Part shown: positions 1 to 6,979 of the stretch, in pieces
Layout of the letters: every line of letters starts with the position of its first letter
Position numbering within the stretch: position 1 is the stretch's first letter
Assembly (NCBI GenBank): GCA_964418425.1
Contig: CAYQLT010000050.1
Coordinates: 1 to 18,872, forward strand
DNA from: CAYQLT01 sp964418425
GTDB taxonomy: Bacteria; Bacillota; Limnochordia; Limnochordales; Geochordaceae
Reading direction: 5' to 3'
DNA: 18,872 nt
Notes under the pieces: generated by a model
Databases searched by the model: none
Told to the model about the DNA's origin: nothing
What the model saw: only the letters and a program-made list of their open reading frames with translations
Program-made: the position numbers and the translations under genes

Positions 1-158
1 TCGGGCACCCACAGCACCGCCGCGTCGGCCCCAAGCCGGTCGGCCACGAACTCCAGGGCCCGACGCAGAAGCGGGCCGGGCTCCAGCGGTGCCTGTACCA
101 GCTCGCGCAACAGCTGTCGGTACGTTTCGGCCAGGAAGGTGGCCTCCTGCTCGCTCAC
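1..158 (-). CDS. GAF-like sensor protein, N-terminal 52 residues only
   Basis: Only the first 52 codons are in the window; the gene runs off the left edge. The GTG start shares bases with the cyclase stop (GTGA, 4-base overlap), so the two are translationally coupled. The translation begins SEQEATFLAETYRQLLREL, a short helical lead, followed by a stretch ending ALEFVADRLGADAAVLWVP. That last stretch resembles the first helix and strand of GAF domains (helix, then 'hydrophobic-L-G-A-D-x-hydrophobic'). The output domain is not visible, so the protein could be a diguanylate cyclase, histidine kinase, phosphatase or another cyclase. Coupling to the cyclase suggests a role in the same signalling pathway. 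The open frame and start are clear; the GAF assignment is inference from about 20 residues. Confidence 0.6.
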   Translation of the reverse strand, partial: MSEQEATFLAETYRQLLRELVQAPLEPGPLLRRALEFVADRLGADAAVLWVP

Positions 159-2248
159 CCGCCTGCCTCCCCCGCAGCCCCGGCCGGAGCCTGAGGGCCG
201 GCCGACTCGGTTCGAGCCAGGGGACGGGCCTGGCGCAGGCCGGTGACGCGATAGATGGTGACGGCCTGGGAGCGCCCCCGCACCCGGATGCCCGGGATGG
301 GGATGGCCTCGACCACGTCACGGGCCGCCTCATACGTGGACTCCCCGATCAGGATCTCGGCCCCGAACTCCTTGGTCAGGTCCTGCAGGCGGGCCGCGAG
401 ATTGACGGTATCCCCGACCGCCGTATAGTTGAGCCGTTCGGGAGAGCCGATGTTACCCACCACCACGTCCCCCGTGGCGATGCCCACCCCGATGCGCAGG
501 GGCCCGCCGGGAGCCGGGTTCCACTGCCGCTGGACCTCCTCCAGCGCCCTTTGCATGTCCAGCGCGGCCCGCACCGCGCGCACCGCGTGGTCCGGATGGT
601 GAATCGGCGCCCCAAAAAGCGCCATGATCCCGTCTCCTTCGAACTTATCCACCGTTCCGCCGTGACGGTAGATGATGGGGGTCATGATCGCGAAGTAGTC
701 GTTGAGAAACCGCACCACCTCCTCGGGCTTCATCTCCTCCGAGAGGCTGGTGAACCCCCGGATGTCCGAAAACAAAACGCTGATGGTGCGCCGCTCCCCG
801 CCCAATGCCGCCCGACCGGGATCCCGCAGCAGCTGCTCGACCACCTCGGGCGGCACGTACTTCTGAAAGGTGCGCCGAATGGCCAGCTTCTGGCGCTCCT
901 GGGTCAGGTAGCCGTAGCCGAGCTGCACGGCGGTGACGGTGATGCTGGCCGCCAGCGGGTAAAAGAGGTGCAGCCAGCGCCCGGCCTGCACGAACGCAAG
1001 CTGTACCACCACCACGTAACCCGCCAGCACCGTTGCCGCCGCCGCCAGCCCTCTCCTGGCGTCCAGCCTGGACAATGTCAGCGCCAGCAGGGTGCCCAGC
1101 GCGAGCACCGAGGCCAGGCGCTCCCACCCGGGGAGAACGATGAAGCGCCCGTTCAGCAGGTTGTCAATGACCGTGGCGTGCACCTCAACCCCCGGCACCA
1201 CCGCCAGGGGCGTAGAGCGAAAATCCGCCAGCCCTTTGGCCGTCGCTCCCACCAGCACGATGCGGCCGCTGACCTGTTCGGGCCCGACGCGCCCCTCCAG
1301 GACGTCCAGGTACGAGACGTAGGGGAAGGTTCGGGCGCCACCCAGGAAGTCCACCAGCAGGTGCCCGGAAGGGTCCGTGGGGACTGTTCCCAGCCGCCGG
1401 GTGCGAACCCCACGGCCAAAATCCAGCACCGCCTCCTCTTCCACACGCCCGCCCTGCGCCCCCAGGGCAACGACGAACGCGAACGGGGGGTAGTAGCGCC
1501 CGGGTTCATCCGCCTCCACCGCCATGGGCAGCCAGCGGAACACCTGGTCGGGGTCGGCCGTCCCAAGCTCGCTGAGTCCTATGCCGGCTGCAGCTTCGGC
1601 CAGCGGAGGGATGGGCATGACCAGGGCCGGGATGCGCCGGCTCCCGCCCGTCCCACCGTCCGGGCCGCCCCAGGCCCCTTGAGCCGGCCCCCCGATGGGC
1701 GGGGGGTTGAGGAAGCGCCGGTAGCTGAAGTCGCCTGGCGTCGGCACTGCCTCGCGCCGGTCTTGGGGCGGGGCGGCCAGCTCGGCCACGTGCGCGGCCA
1801 GATAGACGTTGCCGGCTTTGGCCATGGCGGAGGCCAGGGCGAGGTCCTCTTCGGGTTGCGAGGGCTCGGAGAGCAGAAGGTCAAGCCCGATGGCCCGGGC
1901 GCCCAGGGACGCCAGGCGTTCTACCAGCTGTCCGTGGACGCGTCGAGCCCACGGGTAGCGCCCCAGCGCCGCGATGCTGCGCTCGTCGATCTCCACGATG
2001 AGCACTTGCCCCGACGGGGCCCTCGCTCCCCGCAGGGCCATGCGCACATCCAGAGTCTTCAGCTCAAAGACCCGCAACCAGCGCGCCAGCGGGCCCACGG
2101 CCCGCGCGTCCGGGCGCAGCAGCAAAGCGTAAAAAAACGTCAGCAGCGCCGTCACCGCAAGCCCCAGCGCCGCGCCCCGGCTCTCCGGGCGTCGAAGCCG
2201 CCCGGCCCAACCACTTTGCTGCTGTGAGGCCGATGCCCGCCTCGCCAC
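155..2248 (-). CDS. CHASE2-domain membrane class III adenylate/guanylate cyclase
   Basis: Predicted membrane sensor that makes a cyclic nucleotide, probably cAMP, in the cytoplasm. From the chosen GTG (697 residues) the order is: a basic tail, one membrane segment (about 26-44), a large extracytoplasmic CHASE2 region (about 50-340, with LDVRM, EIDERSIAALGRYPWAR and LDLLLSEP typical of the family), three further membrane segments, then the catalytic domain. Catalytic residues are all present: metal-binding D495 (FSDIRGFT) and D539 (KFEGDGIMALFG), 44 residues apart as usual; adenine-selecting K535 and T609 (NYTAVGDTVN); and N616 and R620 (VNLAARL). Lys plus Thr is the class IIIb adenylate cyclase pattern, the type often stimulated by bicarbonate. 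The frame stays open upstream to 2440, but a start there would put a Crp-like site inside the gene. The ribosome site before 2248 (GGAGAG) is rather distant, so the start is moderately sure. The gene lies downstream of a Crp-family gene and overlaps the next gene. Confidence 0.9.
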   Translation of the reverse strand: MARRASASQQQSGWAGRLRRPESRGAALGLAVTALLTFFYALLLRPDARAVGPLARWLRVFELKTLDVRMALRGARAPSGQVLIVEIDERSIAALGRYPWARRVHGQLVERLASLGARAIGLDLLLSEPSQPEEDLALASAMAKAGNVYLAAHVAELAAPPQDRREAVPTPGDFSYRRFLNPPPIGGPAQGAWGGPDGGTGGSRRIPALVMPIPPLAEAAAGIGLSELGTADPDQVFRWLPMAVEADEPGRYYPPFAFVVALGAQGGRVEEEAVLDFGRGVRTRRLGTVPTDPSGHLLVDFLGGARTFPYVSYLDVLEGRVGPEQVSGRIVLVGATAKGLADFRSTPLAVVPGVEVHATVIDNLLNGRFIVLPGWERLASVLALGTLLALTLSRLDARRGLAAAATVLAGYVVVVQLAFVQAGRWLHLFYPLAASITVTAVQLGYGYLTQERQKLAIRRTFQKYVPPEVVEQLLRDPGRAALGGERRTISVLFSDIRGFTSLSEEMKPEEVVRFLNDYFAIMTPIIYRHGGTVDKFEGDGIMALFGAPIHHPDHAVRAVRAALDMQRALEEVQRQWNPAPGGPLRIGVGIATGDVVVGNIGSPERLNYTAVGDTVNLAARLQDLTKEFGAEILIGESTYEAARDVVEAIPIPGIRVRGRSQAVTIYRVTGLRQARPLARTESAGPQAPAGAAGEAGG

Positions 2249-2313
2249 GTCGTTACCGTTTTCTCTCCGCCGGCCCCCCTCCTGCCAGAAACCGCGGAGC
2301 AAGTGCAGCCTTG

Positions 2314-2329
2314 TGTGACGAGTGTCGCA
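2314..2329. promoter_or_regulatory. Crp-like binding site upstream of the cyclase gene
   Basis: The sequence TGTGACGAGTGTCGCA is TGTGA-N6-TCGCA, one base from the E. coli CRP palindrome TGTGA-N6-TCACA. It lies 66 bases upstream of the chosen cyclase start and about 150 bases past the end of the Crp-family gene, so it is placed to control the cyclase. The wider 25 bases match the site at 9957-9972 at about 20 positions. Binding by the neighbouring regulator is inferred from its conserved recognition residues. Confidence 0.55.
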
Positions 2330-2476
2330 TAACTGGCGTCCCCCCCACGCGATGATGAAGCCGGCCTCGGGAAAAGCCCGGCGCAAGCGGGCCTGAGGGG
2401 CCTCGGACGGACGGCGAGACGGCTTTCGAGACTGCGGCAAAGGGCCGGCGGGCGAAAGGAAGTGCGGGCCATGCTA

Positions 2477-3277
2477 TCAGGCGGTGGGGTCTTCCTCGGG
2501 AACCGCCGCCAGCAGGCGGCGGCGGTGGATCCAGAGGGTGCCGCGGCTTCGACGCAGCACCAGGCCCTGGGCCTCCAGCCGGCTGAGGCCTCGGTTGACC
2601 GATTCCCGGGTGGTACCGGTGAGGTTGGCCAGCTCCTGCTGCGTGACCCGCAGCTTCTGGGGTGCGTCGTTGGTGGGCGCACCGGCTGCGAGCGCCAGGC
2701 GCTTGAGCACCCGCACCAGCCGGTCGGGCACCGGCCCGGCCGCCGCCTCCTCCAGCTGGCGGTTGGTCTCCCGCAGCCGGCGGGCCAGGAGCTGGATGAT
2801 GCCCATGGCCAGCCGGGAATCCCGGGAGAGCAACGAGACAAAGGCCCGGCGGTCCAGGCGCCACAGGGCGCAGGGCTCGATGGCCTGCACCGACGCCGAA
2901 CGGGGAAGCCCGTCCAGCAGGGCGAGTTCGCCGATGACGTCGCCGGCGGCCAGGTGCGCCAGGGTGCGCTCCCGCCCGTCGGGGGTGGTGCGGAACACCC
3001 GCAGGCGCCCCTGCTCCACCACGTAGAGCGCGTCGGCCGGGTCGAGCTGGAAAAACAAGTACTCCTCCGGCTGCAACCGCACCAGCTGCAGCTGGGAGAC
3101 CAGAGCCTTGAGCGTTTCGGTCGGAAGCCCGCGAAGTATGGCCGAGCGCCCCAGCACCGCAAGAAGGCGTGCTTCCTTGCCCTCTGCCGGGCCCGGGGCA
3201 GCAGCGGCGGGCGCTGCAGGGGTCGCCGGGGGCTGCGGCCGGGCGGGCGTGGGACCGGGATTGTGCAACCCGTCCAT
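2477..3277 (-). CDS. Crp/Fnr-family cyclic-nucleotide-responsive transcription regulator
   Basis: Predicted cAMP-responsive DNA-binding dimer, 266 residues from the ATG at 3277. It has a Pro/Ala-rich extension of about 35 residues before the usual family core. The nucleotide-binding barrel contains the phosphate-binding cassette GELALLDGLPRSA, with E117, R126 and S127 matching E. coli E72, R82 and S83. The dimer helix has ARRLRETN with T171 at the position of CRP T127 (45 residues after the Arg in both) and N172 replacing S128. The helix-turn-helix reads TQQELANLTGTTRESVNRGL, with R224, E225 and R229 at the places of CRP R180, E181 and R185 (98 residues after the barrel Arg in both). These are the residues that read TGTGA. 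There are no Fnr-type Cys clusters. The frame is open upstream to 3781, but the residues there look like random high-GC translation and overlap the divergent gene, so the ATG at 3277 is preferred. Its start-site signal (GGGAAG) is modest. Confidence 0.9.
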   Translation of the reverse strand: MDGLHNPGPTPARPQPPATPAAPAAAAPGPAEGKEARLLAVLGRSAILRGLPTETLKALVSQLQLVRLQPEEYLFFQLDPADALYVVEQGRLRVFRTTPDGRERTLAHLAAGDVIGELALLDGLPRSASVQAIEPCALWRLDRRAFVSLLSRDSRLAMGIIQLLARRLRETNRQLEEAAAGPVPDRLVRVLKRLALAAGAPTNDAPQKLRVTQQELANLTGTTRESVNRGLSRLEAQGLVLRRSRGTLWIHRRRLLAAVPEEDPTA

Positions 3278-3475
3278 CCCAGATCTTCCCGGTCCTCTTC
3301 CTTTGGCGCCCGGGCGCCCGACTCCTGCGTGGGCCGCCCGCGGGGCCCCCCGGCACCGGGCGCCCTCGTCCTCCCGCAGCGCACGCCGTCGGCGCACCGG
3401 CCGGTCGGGCATCTGCGGGGAGGCGTGGGCCGGTGGCGTGGGCCCGATGGATGCCAGGTGGATACCCGCACCCTC

Positions 3476-3483
3476 AGGAGGTG
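3476..3483 (+). promoter_or_regulatory. Strong ribosome binding site fixing the start at 3491
   Basis: AGGAGGTG, a near-perfect anti-16S match, sits 7 bases before the ATG at 3491. It rules out the much longer upstream extension of this open frame, which is the antisense shadow of the Crp gene. Confidence 0.85.
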
Positions 3484-3490
3484 TTTCGAC

Positions 3491-4018
3491 ATGGCGGTAT
3501 CGGCGATGAACGGCCGGGAACCGCTGACCCGGCTGCAGCGGCTGATCCTGGAGTACGTGAAGAACCGTTCGGCAAGCTACGTACAACCCGTACCGTCCTC
3601 GGAGATCGCACTGGCGCTTCGGATCTCGTGGACCTACGCCCGCGAACAGGCCCACGAGCTGGTCAAAAGGGGAATGCTGGAGGTTCGGGTCGGGCCCGGC
3701 GGCGGCTACTATCTTGCCCCAGACCCGCCCGTTTCCCCTTCGCCCCAAGAGGGGGCCGGCGGTGCAGAGGGCCACGACCATCCCGAGGCTCGCTCGGCGG
3801 AGCTGGTGACGGCTCTGCGCCAGGTGGCCAGCGAGCTTTGTGAGCTGGCGGATGCGCTCGGTGACGTCCAGCCCTGCCCGAGCGGCGCCAGCCTGCGAAA
3901 CCCGGAGCTGGTCCGGGCACGAGCCGAAGAGGTTCTCGAGGCGCTGCGACGCCTTCGCCAGGCCACCCGGGCGGTGCGGGGCGCCGGCGCCGTGGCGGTG
4001 ATGAGGACCCGGTGGTAA
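3491..4018 (+). CDS. Winged helix-turn-helix regulator of unknown family
   Basis: A 175-residue cytoplasmic protein, divergent from the Crp-family gene with 213 bases between the starts. Residues about 10-70 form a winged helix-turn-helix: LTRLQRLILEYVKNR (helix 1), SSEIALALRISWTYAREQAHEL (helices 2-3) and a wing reading RVGPGGGYYLAP. The wing resembles that of Rrf2 proteins (RGPGGGYxLA), but the rest does not show the Rrf2 Cys cluster and the N-terminus differs, so it is not called Rrf2. After a Pro/Gly/His-rich linker (about 80-100) comes a Leu/Ala/Arg-rich helical region (about 105-170) that could form a coiled coil or dimer surface. No ligand-binding domain is recognisable. The divergent position suggests control of itself or of the Crp gene, which is inference. 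Confidence 0.75.
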   Translation: MAVSAMNGREPLTRLQRLILEYVKNRSASYVQPVPSSEIALALRISWTYAREQAHELVKRGMLEVRVGPGGGYYLAPDPPVSPSPQEGAGGAEGHDHPEARSAELVTALRQVASELCELADALGDVQPCPSGASLRNPELVRARAEEVLEALRRLRQATRAVRGAGAVAVMRTRW

Positions 4019-4170
4019 GCGGGAGAACAGAGGCCAGGGCGGCGGCTCCGGCGGGTTCGGGCTCCCAAGAACGGCCTTGCCTCGGGAACCCGAACCCCCC
4101 GCCGGGGCCAGGCGGACCGCAGCTGCAGCCGGCGAGCGCGTCCCGGCGCGGTGCCAGGCCTGCCGGGGCT

Positions 4171-4195
4171 CGGCGGGCGCTATGCTTGCCCGCCG
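4171..4195. terminator. Stem-loop between two convergent genes
   Basis: CGGCGGGC, a 9-base loop and GCCCGCCG form a perfect 8-bp stem. It lies 8 bases past the stop of the binding-protein gene (minus strand) and about 150 bases past the stop of the winged-helix gene (plus strand). There is no T-run on either side, so a bidirectional terminator is plausible but not proven. A weaker inverted repeat (4053-4061 with 4089-4097, 9 bp, long loop) lies in the same gap. Confidence 0.45.
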
Positions 4196-4202
4196 CCGTC
4201 CA

Positions 4203-5258
4203 TCAGCCGCCCACCCGGTCCACGAACCGGTTGGTGAAGGTACGGCTCAGGTCGATGTTGGCCCGGGCCACCTTCTCGTCGAACATGGACAGCACCTTGT
4301 AGGCCCGGTCCGGCGCGCCGGGACTGAAGCGACCGGTGGGTGAGAACATCTGCAGGGAGCGGGTGAGAACATTCATATACAGCTCGCGGTCGCCCAGGAA
4401 GTACTCTTCGGGAAGCAGGGCTGCCACCTCCTCCGGGGTCTTGCCCTGCATCCAGCGAAGGCCCTTCACGATGGCATTGACCAGCCGCTGGGTGGTTTCG
4501 GGGTTTTGCTCCGTGAACGAGCGAAACGTGTACAGCACCGCTGCCGGATACTCGCCCCCGAAGGCCGCCAGGCTGCCCTGCGGGGTGCGGGTGTCGGCCA
4601 GGATGCGGATGAGACCCCGGCTTTCCAGCTGGGTGATGACCGGATCCACGTTCACCAGGGCGTCTACCTGCTTGCGCTCCACCGCCGCCACCGCCGTGGC
4701 CGTGGCGCCGATGCCGATGGCGGACACGTCGCTGGGGCTCAACCCCGCACCGGCCAGGAGGAAGTTGAGGAAGAAGTGGGTGGAAGAGCCCGGTGCGGTG
4801 ACGCCGACCCGAAGGCCCTTGAGATCCGCCGGCGAGCGCACGCGGTCGGCCAGGTCGGTTCGCACCCCCAGCACCAGTCCCGGGTATTGCCCGACCTCCA
4901 CGACGGCAATGATGTCCCGGCCCTGCGCCTGCATCTGGATGGTGTGGTCGTAGAAGCCCATGACCACATCCGCCGACCCGCCCACCAGGGCCTGAAGGGC
5001 CCGGGCGCCGCCGGCGAAGTCCTGGATCTCCACCCTCAGGCCTTCCTGCTCAAACAGCCCCAACCGCTCCACGAGGGTCAAGGGCAGGTAGACCACGGCG
5101 GGCTTGCCGCCCACGGCCAGGATCACCCGTTGCTTCTCCGGGGCGCCGGCTACCGCCAGGGCGCCAAGGACCATGACCAGGACGATGGCCCCAGCGACCG
5201 CAAGCAAGAGCGGCCGGGGCTTGCAGGACACCTTCCCCGTCTTCCGAGTCGGACTCAT
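4203..5258 (-). CDS. NitT/TauT-type ABC transporter substrate-binding protein
   Basis: Extracytoplasmic binding protein that captures a small solute for the permease/ATPase pair encoded just upstream. It is 351 residues, with a basic N-tail and a hydrophobic segment (about 16-38) ending AVAGAP, consistent with a signal peptide or anchor; there is no lipobox Cys. The mature part has the SsuA/THI5-like fold signature: YLPLTLVERLGLFEQEGL (the 'P-x-x-x-A-x-x-x-G-x-F-x-x-x-G-L' region), then FAGGARALQALVGGSADVVMG, then DLKGLRVGVTAPGSSTHFFL and DALVNVDPVITQLE. Known members bind sulfonates, taurine, nitrate, pyrimidine precursors or riboflavin. The substrate cannot be read from the sequence. The ATG overlaps the permease stop (ATGA), and GGAGGCG lies 10 bases upstream. 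Confidence 0.88.
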   Translation of the reverse strand: MSPTRKTGKVSCKPRPLLLAVAGAIVLVMVLGALAVAGAPEKQRVILAVGGKPAVVYLPLTLVERLGLFEQEGLRVEIQDFAGGARALQALVGGSADVVMGFYDHTIQMQAQGRDIIAVVEVGQYPGLVLGVRTDLADRVRSPADLKGLRVGVTAPGSSTHFFLNFLLAGAGLSPSDVSAIGIGATATAVAAVERKQVDALVNVDPVITQLESRGLIRILADTRTPQGSLAAFGGEYPAAVLYTFRSFTEQNPETTQRLVNAIVKGLRWMQGKTPEEVAALLPEEYFLGDRELYMNVLTRSLQMFSPTGRFSPGAPDRAYKVLSMFDEKVARANIDLSRTFTNRFVDRVGG

Positions 5259-6043
5259 CCGCGTCTCGCCTCCGTTTCCCTCGACGGATGCCAGACCAAA
5301 AGCCTGCGCTCCACCGCGCTGACGGCCTGGTCAAGCAGCAACACAAACGTCGCAAGCACGGCCATCCCTGCAAAAACCCCCGTGGTGTCAAACACCCCCT
5401 CCGCCTGAGCGATCACATACCCAAGGCCGGCCGCCGACCCCAGGTACTCGCCCACCACGGCTCCCACCACCGCAAACCCGATGGAAGCCCTCAGGCTCGA
5501 CAGGATCCAGCTGGTGGCCGACGGCAGGTACACGTGGCGTAACAGGTGCAGGGGTTCGGCGCCCAGCATGCGGGCGTTGGCCGTCACCACCGGGTTGACT
5601 TCCCGCACCCCCTGGTAGGTGTTGAAGAAGGCCACGAAGAAGACCAGCGTCATGCCCAGCGCGATCTTGGAGAGCATCCCCAGCCCGAACCAGAGGGTGA
5701 AGATCGGGGCCAGGATCACCCGCGGCAGGGAGTTGAGGGCCTTGATGTACGGGTCGAGCACGTGGGCCGCCGTCGGGGCCAGCGCCAGCCACAACCCCAG
5801 GATGATCCCGAGCACGGTGGCCAGCACGAAGGCGGCGACCACCTCGGTCAGCGTCACCCACAGGTGCCGGTAGATGGCCCCCTCGCCAAACCACGCCGCC
5901 ACCCGCCCGAAGACCGCGGAGGGCCGGGAAAAGAAGAATTCATCCAGAACCCCGGCCCGCACCATCCCTTCCCAGGCCGCCAGGCTTCCCGCCAGCAGCG
6001 CCGCCTGCCACAGCCGCACCCTTCCCCTAGGCGCGCCGGGCAT
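5255..6043 (-). CDS. NitT/TauT-type ABC transporter permease
   Basis: Inner-membrane channel subunit of the importer, 262 residues, the usual length for SsuC/TauC-like permeases. About six membrane segments are visible, for example LWQAALLAGSLAAWEGMV, LTEVVAAFVLATVLGIILGL and FAGMAVLATFVLLLDQAV. The EAA-type loop that docks on the ATPase is seen as ANARMLGAEPLHLLRHVYLP, followed by SATSWILSSLRASIGFAVVG. The ATG at 6043 is chosen because GGAGGTG lies about 10 bases upstream and the product then has normal length; the open frame reaches 6238 only by reading through the ATPase gene. The gene overlaps the ATPase gene by 17 bases and the binding-protein gene by 4, indicating one coupled operon. 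Confidence 0.9.
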   Translation of the reverse strand: MPGAPRGRVRLWQAALLAGSLAAWEGMVRAGVLDEFFFSRPSAVFGRVAAWFGEGAIYRHLWVTLTEVVAAFVLATVLGIILGLWLALAPTAAHVLDPYIKALNSLPRVILAPIFTLWFGLGMLSKIALGMTLVFFVAFFNTYQGVREVNPVVTANARMLGAEPLHLLRHVYLPSATSWILSSLRASIGFAVVGAVVGEYLGSAAGLGYVIAQAEGVFDTTGVFAGMAVLATFVLLLDQAVSAVERRLLVWHPSRETEARRG

Positions 6044-6887
6044 AGCTTTTGAGCACCTCCCCCCGCAGAAGCTGCCATATCTCCCGGTGCACCTCGAGGA
6101 ACGCTTCCGTGAGGCGAACCTCCGCCACATCCCGAGGCCGGCTGAGGGGGATGGGGAACTCTCCGATGGGGCGGGATGCCGGCCCCGCGGAGAAGACCAC
6201 CACCCGATCCGCCAGCGCGATGGCCTCCTCCAGGTCATGGGTGACGAAGAGCACCGATTTCCTGTCCTCCTGCCACAGCCGCAGGAGCTCGTTTTCCATC
6301 AGGTGGCGGGTCTGGATGTCCAGGGCGGAGAAAGGCTCGTCCATGAGAAGGATCTTGGGCGACAGGATGAGGGTCTGGGCAAGCCCCACCCTCTTTTTCA
6401 TGCCACCCGACAGCTGGTGGGGGAACCGGCCCTCGAAACCCTCCAGCCCCACCTTGGCCAGCCACATGCGGGCCTGCCGGCGCGCCTCGGCGGGCGGCAC
6501 GCCCCGAAACAGCAGCCCCAGGGCCACGTTGTCAAGGGCGGTCTTCCACGGCAAAAGGGCATCCTGCTGGAACAGGTACCCGGCCCGGCGGTTGACGCCT
6601 GTAAGCGGTTGCCCGAAAATGCGCACTTCGCCTGCGCTGGGAGCGAGAAGCCCCGCCACCACGTTGAGGAGCGTGCTCTTGCCGCAGCCGGTGGGGCCGA
6701 CCAGAGCCACGAACTCCCCCTCCGCCACGCCCAGCTCCACGCCCTGGACCGCGGTGTACTCCCCGAAGCGCACGCTTATCCCGCGCAGCCCCACGGCCTG
6801 CGAGGGAAAGGCCTCCACAGGCCCCACCGAAGGGGCTTCGGCACCGTCCCGCCCCGGCACGCTACGTCCGGAGAGCCGGATCTCCAT
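6027..6887 (-). CDS. NitT/TauT-type ABC transporter ATP-binding protein
   Basis: Cytoplasmic ATPase that powers the importer, 286 residues. Seen in order: Walker A GPTGCGKST (64-72), Q-loop FQQD (106-109) followed by LLPW typical of SsuB/TauB proteins, signature LSGGMKKR (159-166), Walker B ILLMDEPFSALD (179-190) and H-loop THD (216-218). The first 33 or so residues are a non-conserved extension. The ATG at 6887 follows GGGAGGGG at normal spacing. It is the first gene of the ATPase-permease-binding protein operon and starts 92 bases after the stop of the HD-GYP gene on the same strand, so co-transcription with that gene is possible. No clear promoter or riboswitch was recognised in the 92 bases. 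Confidence 0.9.
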   Translation of the reverse strand: MEIRLSGRSVPGRDGAEAPSVGPVEAFPSQAVGLRGISVRFGEYTAVQGVELGVAEGEFVALVGPTGCGKSTLLNVVAGLLAPSAGEVRIFGQPLTGVNRRAGYLFQQDALLPWKTALDNVALGLLFRGVPPAEARRQARMWLAKVGLEGFEGRFPHQLSGGMKKRVGLAQTLILSPKILLMDEPFSALDIQTRHLMENELLRLWQEDRKSVLFVTHDLEEAIALADRVVVFSAGPASRPIGEFPIPLSRPRDVAEVRLTEAFLEVHREIWQLLRGEVLKSYARRA

Positions 6888-6979
6888 AGCCCACACCCCT
6901 CCCCCGGGGGGTTCGCTCTGATCAATTGCCCGTCGGCGAGAAATTCCTGCCGGGGGAGCGAGCCGAACCGTACGCCGGC

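Noticed and set aside
89..2227. Long plus-strand open frame of 712 codons opposite the cyclase
   Set aside because: It is antisense to a gene with complete catalytic motifs, has no ribosome site, and its product is Arg/Gly/His/Gln-rich with no domain, as expected from high-GC third-position bias.
3278..3781. Upstream extension of the Crp-family frame
   Set aside because: The extra residues are not Crp-like, and the extension would overlap the divergent regulator, whose ribosome site is near-perfect.
6910..6969. Imperfect inverted repeat (GGTTCGCTC with GAGCCGAACC) before the importer operon
   Set aside because: The arms need a bulge and the loop is 41 bases; no riboswitch core or promoter accompanies it.
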